Source of the DNA: Guadua angustifolia
Taxonomy: Eukaryota > Streptophyta > Magnoliopsida > Poales > Poaceae
Length of the DNA: 64,000 nucleotides
Assembly: GCA_036346375.1 (NCBI GenBank)
Contig: CM070518.1
Coordinates: 1,612,001-1,676,000 of the forward strand
Direction of reading: 5' to 3'
Positions 9,166 to 20,303 of the stretch are shown one piece after another (position 1 is the stretch's first letter; every line of letters begins with the position of its first letter). The notes beneath the pieces were generated by a model. The model searched no databases. It had not been told where the DNA came from and worked only from the letters and a program-made list of their open reading frames with translations. The position numbers were made by a program, and so were the translations under genes.

Positions 9166-11656
9166 TCGCGCGAGGAAGGAGAACATTTGGCTAGTTGATT
9201 CCGGATGTTCACGTCACATGTCCGGTGATAAAAATTGGTTCTCCTCCCTTACTCGTGCATCTCGTGCTGAAAGTGTTACTTTTGGAGATGCTTCTTCTAC
9301 TCCTGTTGTGGCAAAAGGTACAGTAAAAGTAAGTGACAAGTTTATGTTCAAGGATGTGGCTCTTGTTGAAAACTTGAAATACAACTTGTTGTCTGTTTCA
9401 CAAATGATTGATGAGGATCTTGAAGTGTGCTTTAAGAAAAGTGAATGCAAAGTTTTAGATGCTTCAGGAGACCTTGTGTTCAGGATTTCACGCTTTGGAA
9501 GAGTTTTTAAAGCTGATTTTGATGTGTCACTTTCTTCTAAGCATAGGTGTCTAGTTGCCAATATTTCTAAAGATTTATTCTTTTGGCATCGTAGACTTTG
9601 TCACGTTGGTTTTGATCATCTAACTCGTGTTAGTGGTTTAGATCTCATTCGTGGCTTGCCTAAGCTTAATGGTGATAGCGATTTAGTATGCTCTTCTTGT
9701 AGACATGGTAAGATGACTGCAGGTTCACATCTACCTCTTACCATGGTGATGACAAACGCTCCAGGACAACTACTACATCTTGACACGGTTGGACCTTCTC
9801 GAGTTCAATCCTTTGGAGGCAAATGGTATGTACTGGTCATTGTTGATGATTATTCTAGATACTCTTGGGTTTATTTCATGGTATCTAAAGATGAGACTTT
9901 TAGTCATTTTAGAAGTCTTGTTACTAGATTATCTGTTGATCACCCAGGAGCACTTAGAGCTATTAGAAGTGATAATGGAACTGAATTCAAGAATTCTTCT
10001 TTTGATCACTTTTCTATTGAAAAAGGAATTGATCATCAATATTCTTCACCTAGAGTGCCTCAACGAGAATGGTGTAGTTGAAAGGAAGCAGAACCTTGGT
10101 TGAGATGGCTAGAACTATGCTAGATGAACATCATACTCCTAGGAAGTTTTAGGCTGAAGCAATCTCAACTGCATGCTATGTTTCCAATAGAGTGTTTTTG
10201 AGATCGAAGCTAGGCAAAACCTCTTATGAGCCGTTTTGGTCATAGGCCTAGTGTATCTCATTTGAGTTTTTGGATGCAAATGTTTTGTCTTGAAATCTGA
10301 AATCTTGATAAATTTGAAGCTAGATCAACTGATGGCATCTTTCTTGGATATCTTGCTCATACACGTGGTTATCGTGCACTTGTTTTGGAGACTAACAAAA
10401 TTGTAGAAACCAGTGAAATCACTTTCGATGAGGCTAGTCCGGGCACTAGTCCAATTGATGCGAGAACAGATGCATATGTTCGTGGGGAGAGTATTTTGTT
10501 GATGATGATGATGTTGAGGATGAAGTGTTGATTCCTATTGCACAACCAGTTTGTACCTCTTCGGCACCTACCACTACATCACCTACGGTGAGTATCCTCA
10601 AGCCACAACATCTTACGTACATCTTTGAAAGCGAAGAAGGAGAGCGGAGAAGTTTACGAAGCTCTGACTCCTTTGCACATTCAAAGAAGACATCCACGAA
10701 CAAATGATTGGAGATTTGAATGAGAGAGTCACCCGATCCAGGTTTATTGCTTCGATTCTCATGCTCATTCTGTTTTTGTTGCTTCTTTTGAACCCAAAGA
10801 TATATCTCATGCATTAACTGACGAATCTTGGATCAATGCCATGTATGAAGAATTAGAGAATTTTGAGCGTAACAAGGTTTGGAAGCTTGTTCCTCCTCCT
10901 CTTGATTTTAATATAATTGGAACTAGATGGGTTTTCAAAAATAAACAAAGTGAGGATGGTGTTGTTGTCAGGAATAAAGCTAGATTGGTTGCTCAAGGAT
11001 TTACTCAAGTTGAAGGTTTAGATTTTGATGAAACCTTTGCTCCTGTTGCTAGAATTGAAGCCATTAGAATTCTTTTAGCATTTGCTGCATCTAAAGGTTT
11101 TAGATTGTATCAAATGGATGTGAAAAGTGCTTTTCTAAATGGCTATATTAATGAAGAAATATATGTTAAGCAACCTCCTGGTTTCGAAAACTCCAAATTT
11201 CCGATCATGTGTTCAAATTGTCCAAAGCCTTGTATGGATTAAAACAAGCCCTAGAGTATGGTATGATAGGCTAAAACCTTTTTACTTGAAAATGGGTTTA
11301 CAATGGGAAATGTTGACAAAACTCTTTTTTACTCAAGCAAGGCAATGATCAACTATTCGTCGATTTATGTTGATGATATTATCTTTGGTGGTTCCTCTCA
11401 TGTTTTAGTGTCTAAGTTTTTGAAACCATGAGAAAGGAATTTGAGATGAGCATGATGGGTGAGTTGACTTACTTTTTGGGACTGCAAGTCAAACAAGCGA
11501 AGGAAGGTACCTTTGTTCATCAAAGTAAATACACAAAGATTTGCTTAAATCGCTTTGGGATGGAAAAGCGCAAACCGATCATGACACCCATGGGAGCACT
11601 TGCACACTTGATCCGGATGAAGATGGTGAGATTGTTGATCAAAAGGAGTATAGAAG
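9166..11656 (+). pseudogene. SIRE pol, copy A, truncated in RT
   Basis: This is polyprotein for particle maturation and cDNA integration. The aspartic protease motif WLVDSGCSRHMS lies at about 9190-9225. The integrase zinc-binding HHCC region (FWHRRLCHVGF ... CSSCRHGK) is at about 9580-9720. The catalytic core with the LDTVGPS Asp, the RSDNGTEF Asp and the trailing ERK Glu is at about 9780-10090. RT begins near 10840 (WKLVPPP ... GTRWVFKNK) and includes DFDETFAPVAR and MDVKSAFLNG. One long frame, 9218-10081, is intact. RT is frameshifted around 11200-11400, including the YVDD block (about 11364). Pol stops at 11656, where the LTR remnant is joined, so the RT C-terminus and RNase H are missing. 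Confidence 0.85.
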
Positions 11657-11848
11657 AGTGCTAAACTGGTCGCCTAAGTGCTCTATTTTGTCGCCTGAGA
11701 TCGATCTATTTGTTTCCCAACTGCATAAACTGATTTCCAAGCAATTTGAGTTTCAATTGGGGTGTTTGAAAAGTTTGAAAAATTGATTTTAGCTTCAAGC
11801 AATCATTCACCCCCTCCGATTGCTACATTAGTATATTTCGATCCTACA
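11657..11848 (+). repeat. LTR remnant between SIRE copies A and B
   Basis: About 190 bp match the last part of the flanking LTRs: TGGTCGCCTAAGTGC, GTTTCCCAACTGCATAAACTG, the TTTGAGTTTCAATTGGGG block and the terminal GATTGCTACATTAGTATATTTCGATCCTACA-type end. Roughly the first 1.4 kb of the LTR is absent. It is joined directly to RT codons of copy A. Confidence 0.88.
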
Positions 11849-11850
11849 AG

Positions 11851-11864
11851 TGGTATCGAGCAAG
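11851..11864 (+). promoter_or_regulatory. Primer-binding site of copy B (altered)
   Basis: TGGTATCGAGCAAGG lies 2 bp after the LTR remnant and is identical to the site at 6917, with the same CAG to CG change. It shows that the remnant is the true end of an LTR in front of a second internal region. Confidence 0.8.
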
Positions 11865-11888
11865 GTTTTTCTAATTAATCTTAACTGG

Positions 11889-14105
11889 TGATTAGAAACC
11901 GTAGCGTTGGATAGGTATTCGACAAAACCTTGTGTTTTCGATGGTGTTGATTTTCAGTTTTGGAAAGCAAAGATGGAGGCATATATTCAAGCTCAGGGTT
12001 TTGCAATTTGGGAAAAGGTCTACAAGCCATACAATGTTCCTAAAAATGATGCAGTCAATGGCACCAATCGAGCACATGTTGAAGCAAACAGCAAAGCAAG
12101 AAATTTGATCATCCAAGGACTAGGAAGTAGTGATTTTGATCGTGTGATTCATCTCAAGTCTGCATATGAGGTATGGAAATCTCTTTGTGATTATCATGAA
12201 GGTTCTAGCATCTGCCAAAGAGGTTAGGCAAGATATTTATAAGAAAGAATACATGCGATTTGAGATGAAGCCCGGTGAGTCTCTAGATGATTTCTTTGCA
12301 GTTCAATAAAATTCTTAGCAATTTACGTCTTTGTTGGAGTTTTCTTTGATGAGGCTACAAATGCTAGACAATTGCTTGGTGCATTAGACATGTCTATTTG
12401 GGAGATGAAAGTTACATCTATTAGAGAATCCAATTGTCATGAGTTCACTCACTTTAGATGTACTATTCTCAAAATTAAAAACTCATGAGTTGGATGTTCT
12501 TGCTAGGAAAACAGATCATAAATCAATTGCACTAACTTCACAATCTAGCATAAACAATGCTTCTTCAAGCTTTGCTTTGTCCTCTTTGTCTTCACTAACC
12601 GATGAACAGATCAAGAATTTCTCAAGAAGACTTGGCACTACTCTCTTCTCGGTTTAACAAAGCTTTGTAGAATGTGAGAATGAGAAAGAGTTGGTGGTGG
12701 CCTCCAAGATGCTATGAGTGTGGTGACCTCAATCACATTAGATCAAATTGTCCTAAGCTTGCAGAGAAAAGCATCAAGGAGGAGAAGGACAATGACAGAA
12801 GAAAAGAAAGAAGAAGTCTTCACCAAGTGATAGAAAGAAAAGAGCTTCATCAACAAAAAGGTTGTTCATCGGGTTCTTTCGCTTCTTGAACAAGTGAACT
12901 TAAGTGATGTGGATTCAGAGAGCAGTGAGGATGATACAATGGTTCCAAGCAAGCATGATTTGACAGGATTGTGTCTCATGGCTAGAAGTGATGAAAGCTA
13001 CACCGATGATGATCATGACAGTGACTTCAATGAGGTAGAACCTTCTTATGATGATTTAGCTATTGCTGTTGCTCGTCTTGGAAAATTGCTTGACAAACGC
13101 GACAAGAAAATTAAGAAACATGATGTTCTTGTGGAATCTTTGCATGCTGAAATTGTTAGACTTAAATCTTTAATTCCTGATGATGATGCTTGCAAATCAT
13201 GTGACTTAATCTACAGTGAGCTTACTGTGCTTAGGAAAGAACATGTTTCTTTGTTAGAACAAGTCAATGCTGAAAAGAAAGAAAATGAGAAACATGTTAA
13301 AAATGCTAGCTGTTCAACTGTTGATTTGCATGATACAACTCATTGTTCTAAATGTGTTATACTGGAATTGAAGTTGCATGATGCAAATGCTAGGGTTTCT
13401 CAAATGACAGATGCTATGCTCACTCATGAAGTTCTATCATGCTCAACTTGTCACAAAATGTAAAGGAAAAGTGGACGTTTCATGTAATAACTGCTTAACT
13501 CTTTCTAAAGGTTGATTACTTGGAAAAATCTTTAGAACGGTTCACTCTTGTGAAAGAAAACCTAAACATGATTTTGGATCAATCAAAAGTCAAGACTCAT
13601 CACAAAGGTTTAGGTTTTGATTCTTATGCTCATTATAAATCACATGCTCCAATCATGTAGAAGACACTTGAAAATGGAAAATTGAAATTGTCAATGAGCC
13701 TAAGAAAAGCTGTTTTCAAGTCTCTGGTGTGTTATCTTCTACTATGGTGAATGCAAATGTTACTTCTGTTCCTAAAGTTAAACATCATGTTAAGTACACT
13801 TGCACTCATTGTGGTAAAGATGGACATTTAGTAGATTTTTGCTTTAGACTAGCCAAACAGCAAAAGAAAGAGAAGACTAAGGCTAGGTCTAATTTCAGGA
13901 AGGCACATTTTACTCCTCATGTTGTGCCTAGGGTGATGCAAATACCTTTTGTTGCAAGAGACACGGGAAAGGACAAATCTGATTTTTTGAACAAACGTAC
14001 TCGTGTTGTGCCTACTGTCGTGGTGTCTCAAAGATCGGATTCCTAAATGTTTTATTTCTAACCCCAAGATCGAGGCCTCTACATTTTCTCGCCTTTATGT
14101 AGGCT
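11889..14105 (+). pseudogene. SIRE gag, copy B (frame broken, best preserved)
   Basis: The N-terminal block VFDGVDFQFWKAKMEAYIQAQGFAIW opens at about 11935. The in-frame stretch running back to about 11889 has no ATG, so the start is unresolved. The LVRQ-type domain around YEVWKSLCDYHEGSS is followed by a frameshift near 12225. The first CCHC knuckle (CYECGDLNHIRSNCPKL) is at about 12706-12755. A 189-codon acidic, coiled-coil segment is open at 12894-13463. The second knuckle (CTHCGKDGHLVDFC) lies at about 13800-13845. Length and order fit SIRE gag. Several breaks here fall at sites where copy A reads through, and vice versa. Confidence 0.82.
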
Positions 14106-17100
14106 TCTCGGCGAGGAAGGAGAACATTTGGCTAGTTGATTCCGGATGTTCACGCCACATGTCCGGTGATAAAAATTGGTTCTCCTCCTTACCGTGCATC
14201 TCGTCTTTGAAAGTGTTACTTTTGGAGATGCTTCTTCTACTCTGCTAGGCAAAAGGTACAGAAAAGTAAGTGACAAGTTTATGTTCAAGGATGTGGCTCT
14301 TGTTGAAAACTTGAAATACAACTTGTTGTCTCATTTCACAAATGATTGATGAGGATCTTGAAGTGTGCTTTAAGAAAAGTGAATGCAAAGTTTTAGATGC
14401 TTCAGAGACCTTGTGTTCGTGGATTTCACGCTTTGGAAGAGTTTTTAAAGCTGATTTTGATGTGTCACTTTCTTCTAAGCATAGGTGTCTAGTTGCCAAT
14501 ATTTCTAAAGATTTATTCTTTTGGCATCGAGACTTTGTCACGTTGGTTTTGATCATCTAACTCGTGTTAGTGGTTTAGATCTCATTCGTGGCTTGCCTAA
14601 GCTTAATGGTGATAGCGATTTAGTATGCTCTTCTTGTAGACATGGTAAGATGACCTGCAGGTTCACATCTACCTCTTACCATGGTGATGACAAACGCCCA
14701 GACAACTACTACATCTTGACACGGTTGGACCTTCTCGAAGTTCAATCCTTTGGAGGCAAATGGTATGTCACCGGTCATTGTTGATGATTATTCTAGATAC
14801 TCTTGGGTTTATTTCATGGTATCTAAAGATGAGACTTTAGTCATTTTAGAAGTCTTGTTACTAGATTATCTGTTGATCACCCAGAGCACTTAGAGCTATT
14901 AGAAGTGATAATGGAACTGAATTCAAGAATTCTTCTTTTGATCACTTTTCTATTGAAAAGGAATTGATCATCAATATTCTTCACCTAGAGTGCCTCAACG
15001 AATGGTGTAGTTGAAAGGAAAACAGAACCTTGGTTGAGATGGCTAGAACTATGCTAGATGAACATCATACCCTAGGAAGTTTTAGTGAAGCAATCTCAAT
15101 CGCATGCTATGTTTCCAATAGAGTGTTTTTGAGATCGGCTAGGCAAAACCTCTTATGAGCTTCGCTTTTGGTCATAGGCCTAGTGTATCTCATTTCGTAG
15201 TTTTTGGATGCAAATGTTTTGTCTTGAAATTGAAATCTTGATAAATTTGAAGCTAGATCAAGCCGATGGCATCTTTCTTGGATATCTTGCTCATACACGT
15301 GGTTATCGTGCACTTGTTTTGGAGACTAACAAAATTGTAGAAACCTCGTGAAATCACTTTCGATGAGGCTAGTCCGGGCACTAGTCCAATTGATGCGAGA
15401 AAGATGCATATGTTCGGGAGAGTATTTTTGTTGATGATGATGATGTTGAGGATGAAGTGTTGATTCCTATTGCACAACCCAATTGTACCTCTTTCGGCAC
15501 CTACCACTACATCACCTACTGGTGAGTATCCTCAAGCCACAACATCTTCTCAGACATGCTGAAAGCGAAGAAGGAGACGGAGAAGTTTCGGTTTAGCTCC
15601 TTTGCACATTCAAAGAAGACATCCACGAACAAATGATTGGAGATTTGAATGAGAGAGTCACCCGATCCGGGTTTATTGCTTCGATTCTCATGCTCATTCT
15701 GCTTTTGTTGCTTCTTTTGAACCCAAAGATATATCTCATGCATTAACTCGAATCTTGGATCAATGCCATGTATGAAGAATTAGAGAATTTTGAGCGTAAC
15801 AAGGTTTGGAAGCTTGTTCCTCCTCCTCTTGATTTTAATATAATTGGAACTAGATGGGTTTTCAAAAATAAACAAAGTGAGGATGGTGTTGTTGTCGTGA
15901 ATAAAGCTAGATTGGTTGCTCAAGGATTTACTCAAGTTGAAGGTTTAGATTTTGATGAAACCTTTGCTCTGTTGCTAGAATTGAAGCCATTAGAATTCTT
16001 TTAGCATTTCTGCATCTAAAGGTTTTAGATTGTATCAAATGGATGTGAAAAGTGCTTTTCTAAATGGCTATATTAATGAAGAAATATATGTTAAGCAACC
16101 TCCTGGTTTCGAAAACTCCAAATTTCCTGATCATGTGTTCAAATTGTCCAAAGCCTTGTATGGATTAAAACAAGCCCCTAGAGTATGGTATGATAGGCTA
16201 AAAACCTTTTTACTTGAAAATGGGTTTACAATGGGAAATGTTGACAAAACTCTTTTTTTACTCAAGCAAGGCAATGATCAACTATTCGTCCAGATTTATG
16301 TTGATGATATTATCTTTGGTGGTTCCTCTCATGTTTTAGTGTCTAAGTTTTCAGAAACCATGAGAAAGGAATTTGAGATGAGCATGATGGGTGAGTTGAC
16401 TTACTTTTTGGGACTGCAAGTCAAACAAACGAAGGAAGGTACCTTTGTTCATCAAAGTAAATACACAAAAGATTTGCTTCGTCGCTTTGGGATGGAAAAC
16501 TGCAAACCGATCATGACACCCATGGGAGGCACTTGCACACTTGATCCGGATGAAGATGGTGAGATTGTTGATCAAAAGGAGTATAGAAGCATGATAGGCT
16601 CTTTGTTATATCTCACTGCATCAAGACCGGATATTCAATTTGCTGTGTGCTTGTGTGCTCGTTTTCAAGCTTCTCCACGTGTTTCACATCAACAAGCTGT
16701 CAAGCGGATCTTTAGGTATCTCCATGGTACTCAAGATTTTGGTATATGGCTTTTCGCTTCCTCATGCATTAGTTTAAGGGCATTCTCTCGATGTCGATTT
16801 TGGAGGTTGTAGAATTGATAGAAAAAGCACATCCGCTCATGTATTTTCTTGGGTAATTCACTTATTGCATGGTCCTCTAGAAAACAATCTTCTCTGCACA
16901 ATCAAGCTGCTGAATCTGAATATGTGGGCTGCCGCTAGTTGTTGTTCTCAAATTCTTTGGATAGTTGCTACACTTAAGGATTATGGGGTTAATTTGGATA
17001 GTGTTCCTCTGTTGTGTGATAACACTAGTGCAATATGCATTGCTAAAACCCCAGGCAACATTCTAGAACAAAACACATTGAGATCGATTTCACTTTCTTA

Positions 17101-17200
17101 GAGATCATGTAGAAAAGGGAAATATTGTGCTTCATCATGTGGATAATGAACATCAATTGGCGTACATTTTCACAAAACCTTTGTCTTCTTCGCTTTTGCT
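14106..17200 (+). pseudogene. SIRE pol, copy B (protease to RNase H)
   Basis: The protease motif NIWLVDSGCSRHMSG is at about 14127-14170. The integrase HHCC region is at about 14520-14655, and the core is frameshifted (about 14690-15080). RT starts near 15768 and is open from 16030 to 16750, with FLNGYINEEIYVKQPPGF, YGLKQAPRVWYDRL and the intact catalytic YVDD (16297-16308) followed by IIFGGSS. The connection contains GSLLYLTASRPDIQF and RYLHGT. RNase H (CRIDRKSTSA, SRKQS, AASCCSQILW, CDNTSAICIA, HFLRDHVEKGNI) continues through several frames to an ADIFTKPL-like end near 17190. The RT portion is the most intact coding stretch of the compound. Confidence 0.87.
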
Positions 17201-17289
17201 TTTATTCGGGAGAACTTGGGTTGGTTCATCCAATGGGATATTTTTGAGGGGAGTTTTTGAAGTTTTTGAAATATTTTGTAACATAACTT

Positions 17290-18360
17290 TTATTTTTGTG
17301 TTTCTTAATTAAAAAACAAAAAATGAAAAACAATAAAAAGTAATCGAGCATTGTATTTCATACACATATGTCATTTGACGCCATGTTTAAGCTACAAGGT
17401 ATTTGCAACTTCTGCTTTATACATATATGGTGTAGTTTATGTCATAACTTTTAAATGGAATGACAACTTGAATTAAATCTTGTCATGGTTGAACTTTCTT
17501 GGCTATCTTGATCCCCGCTCAAAAAGTGCTAAATATGAAAGTTAAGTGCTAAAGCTCTAAAAAGTGATTGTTGATAAAACAAGATCAAGGTTATGTAATC
17601 GTCGCACTTCTTCTTTACGAGATCGCAGATCATTGCACTATGATATGAACTTGGAAGAAGTTGTGTATGACCGAAACCATGAAACCTTAAGCTTGTGATT
17701 GCTTGGCATGGTTGAAAAGTAAGGCTGATGGTGCATGTAATTCCTTGCAATTGTTATTGTTGCAATCAAAATAATGAATCAGTTTTTCAAAGCACAAATA
17801 AAGTGCACAAAAATTCAATGTTTTCAGTGTTTTAAGATTGTTGAGAAAGGAGATCATGCCATGCAAAAAATCGTTAATAGTACTTGATTTCTAGTTATGC
17901 TTACTCTACATTGTTTATGTGTAGATTTGAGGGTGCAAGTACTGTTGATAGCATGACTTGGTGATCAAGTTGTTACATTTGTGCATGATTCATAATGCTC
18001 AGTACATATAAAAAAAGGAAACATCAACATAAAGGGGGAGAAGTTTCCCTTTTGCTCTTTTTTTGCATTCTTGCTGAATCCATTGTCAAAGGGGGAGAAA
18101 TTTTGGAATTAAAAGGGGAAATTTTTGGTCACACATTACACATTCACACACACATTTCTTCTTTCTGTTAGGGGGAGTTTCTCTTTGTCATAGGGGGAGA
18201 TTTCTTTTTAGATAGGGGATATTTTTGTTCTTCTTGCAGGGGAGATTTCTTTTCGCCTTTTGGTCACTTTACTTCTTTTAAAAATGGTGTTGCCATTGTG
18301 AGGTGAATGCCAATGTTCGTTTCCAAATGGTGTTGCCAATGTTTTCATCAAGGGGGAGAT
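17290..18360 (+). other. SIRE 3' untranslated region with array of polypurine tracts
   Basis: After pol there is about 1.1 kb without an env-like frame. From about 18030 to 18360 it contains at least seven AGGGGGAG/GGGGAGA tracts (about 18036, 18090, 18110, 18170, 18195, 18215, 18240), and the last one, AAGGGGGAGAT, abuts the LTR at 18361. The final tract is the expected primer for plus-strand DNA synthesis. Repeated extra tracts are known from the SIRE group. Copy C keeps several of them in reverse (about 57918-58110). Confidence 0.75.
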
Positions 18361-20041
18361 TGTGAAATCATGTGATGAAAAATTGGCTGAATGGTGAAAT
18401 TGGCATTGCAAAGTGGTTTTGGTTAAGGCATGTGTGGTGCTTGTGCATGTGCTATGTTGTGATGATTATTATGCTGGTGATAGCATGATGGATTTTGCTT
18501 AATGCAATGCACTCGTGTGAGTGGTTGCATGGATTAACTTTGAGTCAAGTCGTGGACTTGTGCTCGGAATTGTTTTTGTTTATTCATGTGCAGGTGTTGC
18601 TTGAGGGCTAACGTGGTCGATGACGGACCGAAACTAGGTTCATGGAGGAACCGAGGTTCGGACTAGGTTCGTGGAGGAATCGAGGTCTTGGTGGTCGAGG
18701 ATGTCATGCGGGACGTTTTGCTAGAGAGAACATGCACATGGAGATCGTTAGTCACGTAATTACGCAGTGGGATTGTACATACGCAAGAGTTGTTTTTGGC
18801 CACGTTAGCCATTGTTGAGATGTATATGGACTCTTTCCATGTTAGAAGTGGAGTTGTATCCTATCTCGTTAGGATTACTCAGATAAATAGAGGAGGTGTC
18901 CCCTGTTTATTCAAGAGTAAGATTTTAGGGTTGTACTCTTTTGTTTGAGTATCAGAACCTGATCGAAAATAAAGATCTTTCTCACAAGTTCTTGGCTCGG
19001 CATAGTTGATCGATCGCTTGAAGTTTTGTTCATCACAACAGATACCTTGGTTCATCACGGAGTTCGGTTCTCGTGCAAAGGTATCATCTTGCAAAGGTAA
19101 TATCTTTTGATCCGTAGATCCGATCAGATTGATTCTTATTGGGTTTGATTCATAATTTAATTTAGTTTCTACAGTTAAAATTTCATATCAATCCAACGGT
19201 TAGATCTTTGGTAATTAGTGGTCGGCCAAATTGCTAACCTGGTCGCCAAACAGTAGATCGCTAATTGGTTTAGTCATCTTGCGAAGAATATAACTTTAGA
19301 TACGTAGCTCCGATCGACCTGATTCTTTTTTTGTTCACTTTGGAATTGAGTCTAATTTCTACAGTTAAAATTTTACATGAATCCAATGGTTAGATCTTCT
19401 GCAATTTGTAGTCGCCCAGATTGATGTCCTGCTCGCCCGACTGCTCGCGTGGTCGCCTGGATTTAGTCATCTTGCGAAGGACATAACTTTAGATCCATAC
19501 ATTTGATTGACCTGATTCCTTTGGTGTTAGTTGTGGAATTGAGTCTAGTTTCTACAGTTAAAATGTCACATCAATCCAACAGCTGGATCTTCCGTTATTG
19601 CTATTTTAATAGACATGTATCGGCCTGCTCGCTTGTGATCAGGACGCGTGGTCGCCCAATAGCGCGTGGTCGCCCAACAAAGGCGCTGTGGTCGCCAGTG
19701 TCTTATCGCCGCCTAAGTGCCCAAACCGGTCGCCAGTGTCGCATCGCCGCCTAAGTGCCCAAACCGTCGCCTGTGCTCCTATCGCCGCCTAAGTGCCCAA
19801 ACTGGTCGCCAGTGTCCTCATCACGCCCACGTGATCATCTTGGTCGCCTAAGTGCCCAAACTGCCGCCTAATCGCCAAATCGGGTCATGTGATCGATCTA
19901 TTTGTTTCCCAATCGCATAAACCGATTTCCAAGCAATTTGAGTTTTAATTGGGGTGTTTGAAAAGTTCAAAATTGATTTTAGCTTCCGCGCAATCATTCA
20001 CCCCCCCTCTGATTGCTACATTAGTATATTTCGATCCTACA
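18361..20041 (+). repeat. SIRE 3' LTR (1681 bp)
   Basis: It starts TGTGAAATC immediately after the polypurine tract and ends TCGATCCTACA, followed by TATACC of the interrupted outer LTR. It is a full-length match to 5296-6914, with three tandem 190-bp blocks and an expanded minisatellite near the end that explains the extra 60 bp or so. Confidence 0.92.
19676..19880 (+). repeat. LTR minisatellite (CGCCTAAGTGCCCAAA / GGTCGCCAGTGTC)
   Basis: Units of roughly 45-50 bp combine CGCCGCCTAAGTGCCCAAAC with GGTCGCCAGTGTC, repeated about four times. The equivalent part of the 5' LTR (about 6590-6780) has the same motifs in fewer, more scrambled units. The array is rich in CCG and CAG, so its exact length in this assembly is uncertain. 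Confidence 0.7.
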
Positions 20042-20151
20042 TATACCTTGTATAGATATTGTCTAATATAGGCTTTCCCTTTATACCCTCATGTACATGT
20101 ATATATTCTGGCCTATCGGCCTTCTGATGAATACAAGTGCTATTCATAACA
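20042..20151 (+). repeat. 5' LTR of outer copia, second fragment
   Basis: It resumes the 128-bp LTR after the SIRE insertion (TATACCTTGTATAGATATTG to CATAACA). It differs from the 3' LTR at 24536-24646 by only a few substitutions. It ends directly at the primer-binding site. Confidence 0.9.
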
Positions 20152-20165
20152 TGGTATCGTGAGCC
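20152..20165 (+). promoter_or_regulatory. Primer-binding site of outer copia (altered)
   Basis: TGGTATCGTGAGCC corresponds to the usual TGGTATCAGAGCC, again changed exactly at the CAG. It follows the LTR without a gap. Confidence 0.8.
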
Positions 20166-20303
20166 TGTGTTAGGGTTAGGGTTTTTTACTAGGCGCAGAC
20201 TTGCGCTTCCACCTCCCCTACTCGCAAACCGCTTTGTTCTCGAAGTTCGTTTAGGGTTCGGTTGTTTTGAGTCCGAGCCGTTTTTCTTTAGTTCGTAAAA
20301 AAA

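Larger units (their letters stand above)
5296..20041 (+). mobile_element. SIRE/Maximus-like Ty1/copia tandem compound
   Basis: A complete 5' LTR (5296-6914) is followed by internal region A (6915-11656), a 3'-terminal LTR remnant (11657-11848), a second internal region B (11849-18360) and a complete 3' LTR (18361-20041). Long LTRs of about 1.65 kb, a gag with two CCHC knuckles and a coiled-coil stretch, and a 3' untranslated region full of GGGGGAG tracts place it in the SIRE/Maximus group. Region A ends inside RT, at the codons just after the DPDEDGEIVDQ block. It joins LTR sequence at a short shared AGTGC-like motif, so RNase H, the 3' untranslated region and most of the middle LTR of the left unit are gone. 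The whole compound entered the 128-bp LTR of another copia element as one piece. Only 3 bp (TAT) are clearly duplicated. Confidence 0.88.

Noticed and set aside
6979..11656. Copy A as an ancient decayed element
   Set aside because: Outside CHG sites A and B are nearly identical, so great age does not fit. The breaks are better explained by sequencing error.
17290..18030. Possible env-like ORF downstream of SIRE pol
   Set aside because: Some SIRE relatives carry one, but no frame longer than about 75 codons and no membrane or signal features are present here.
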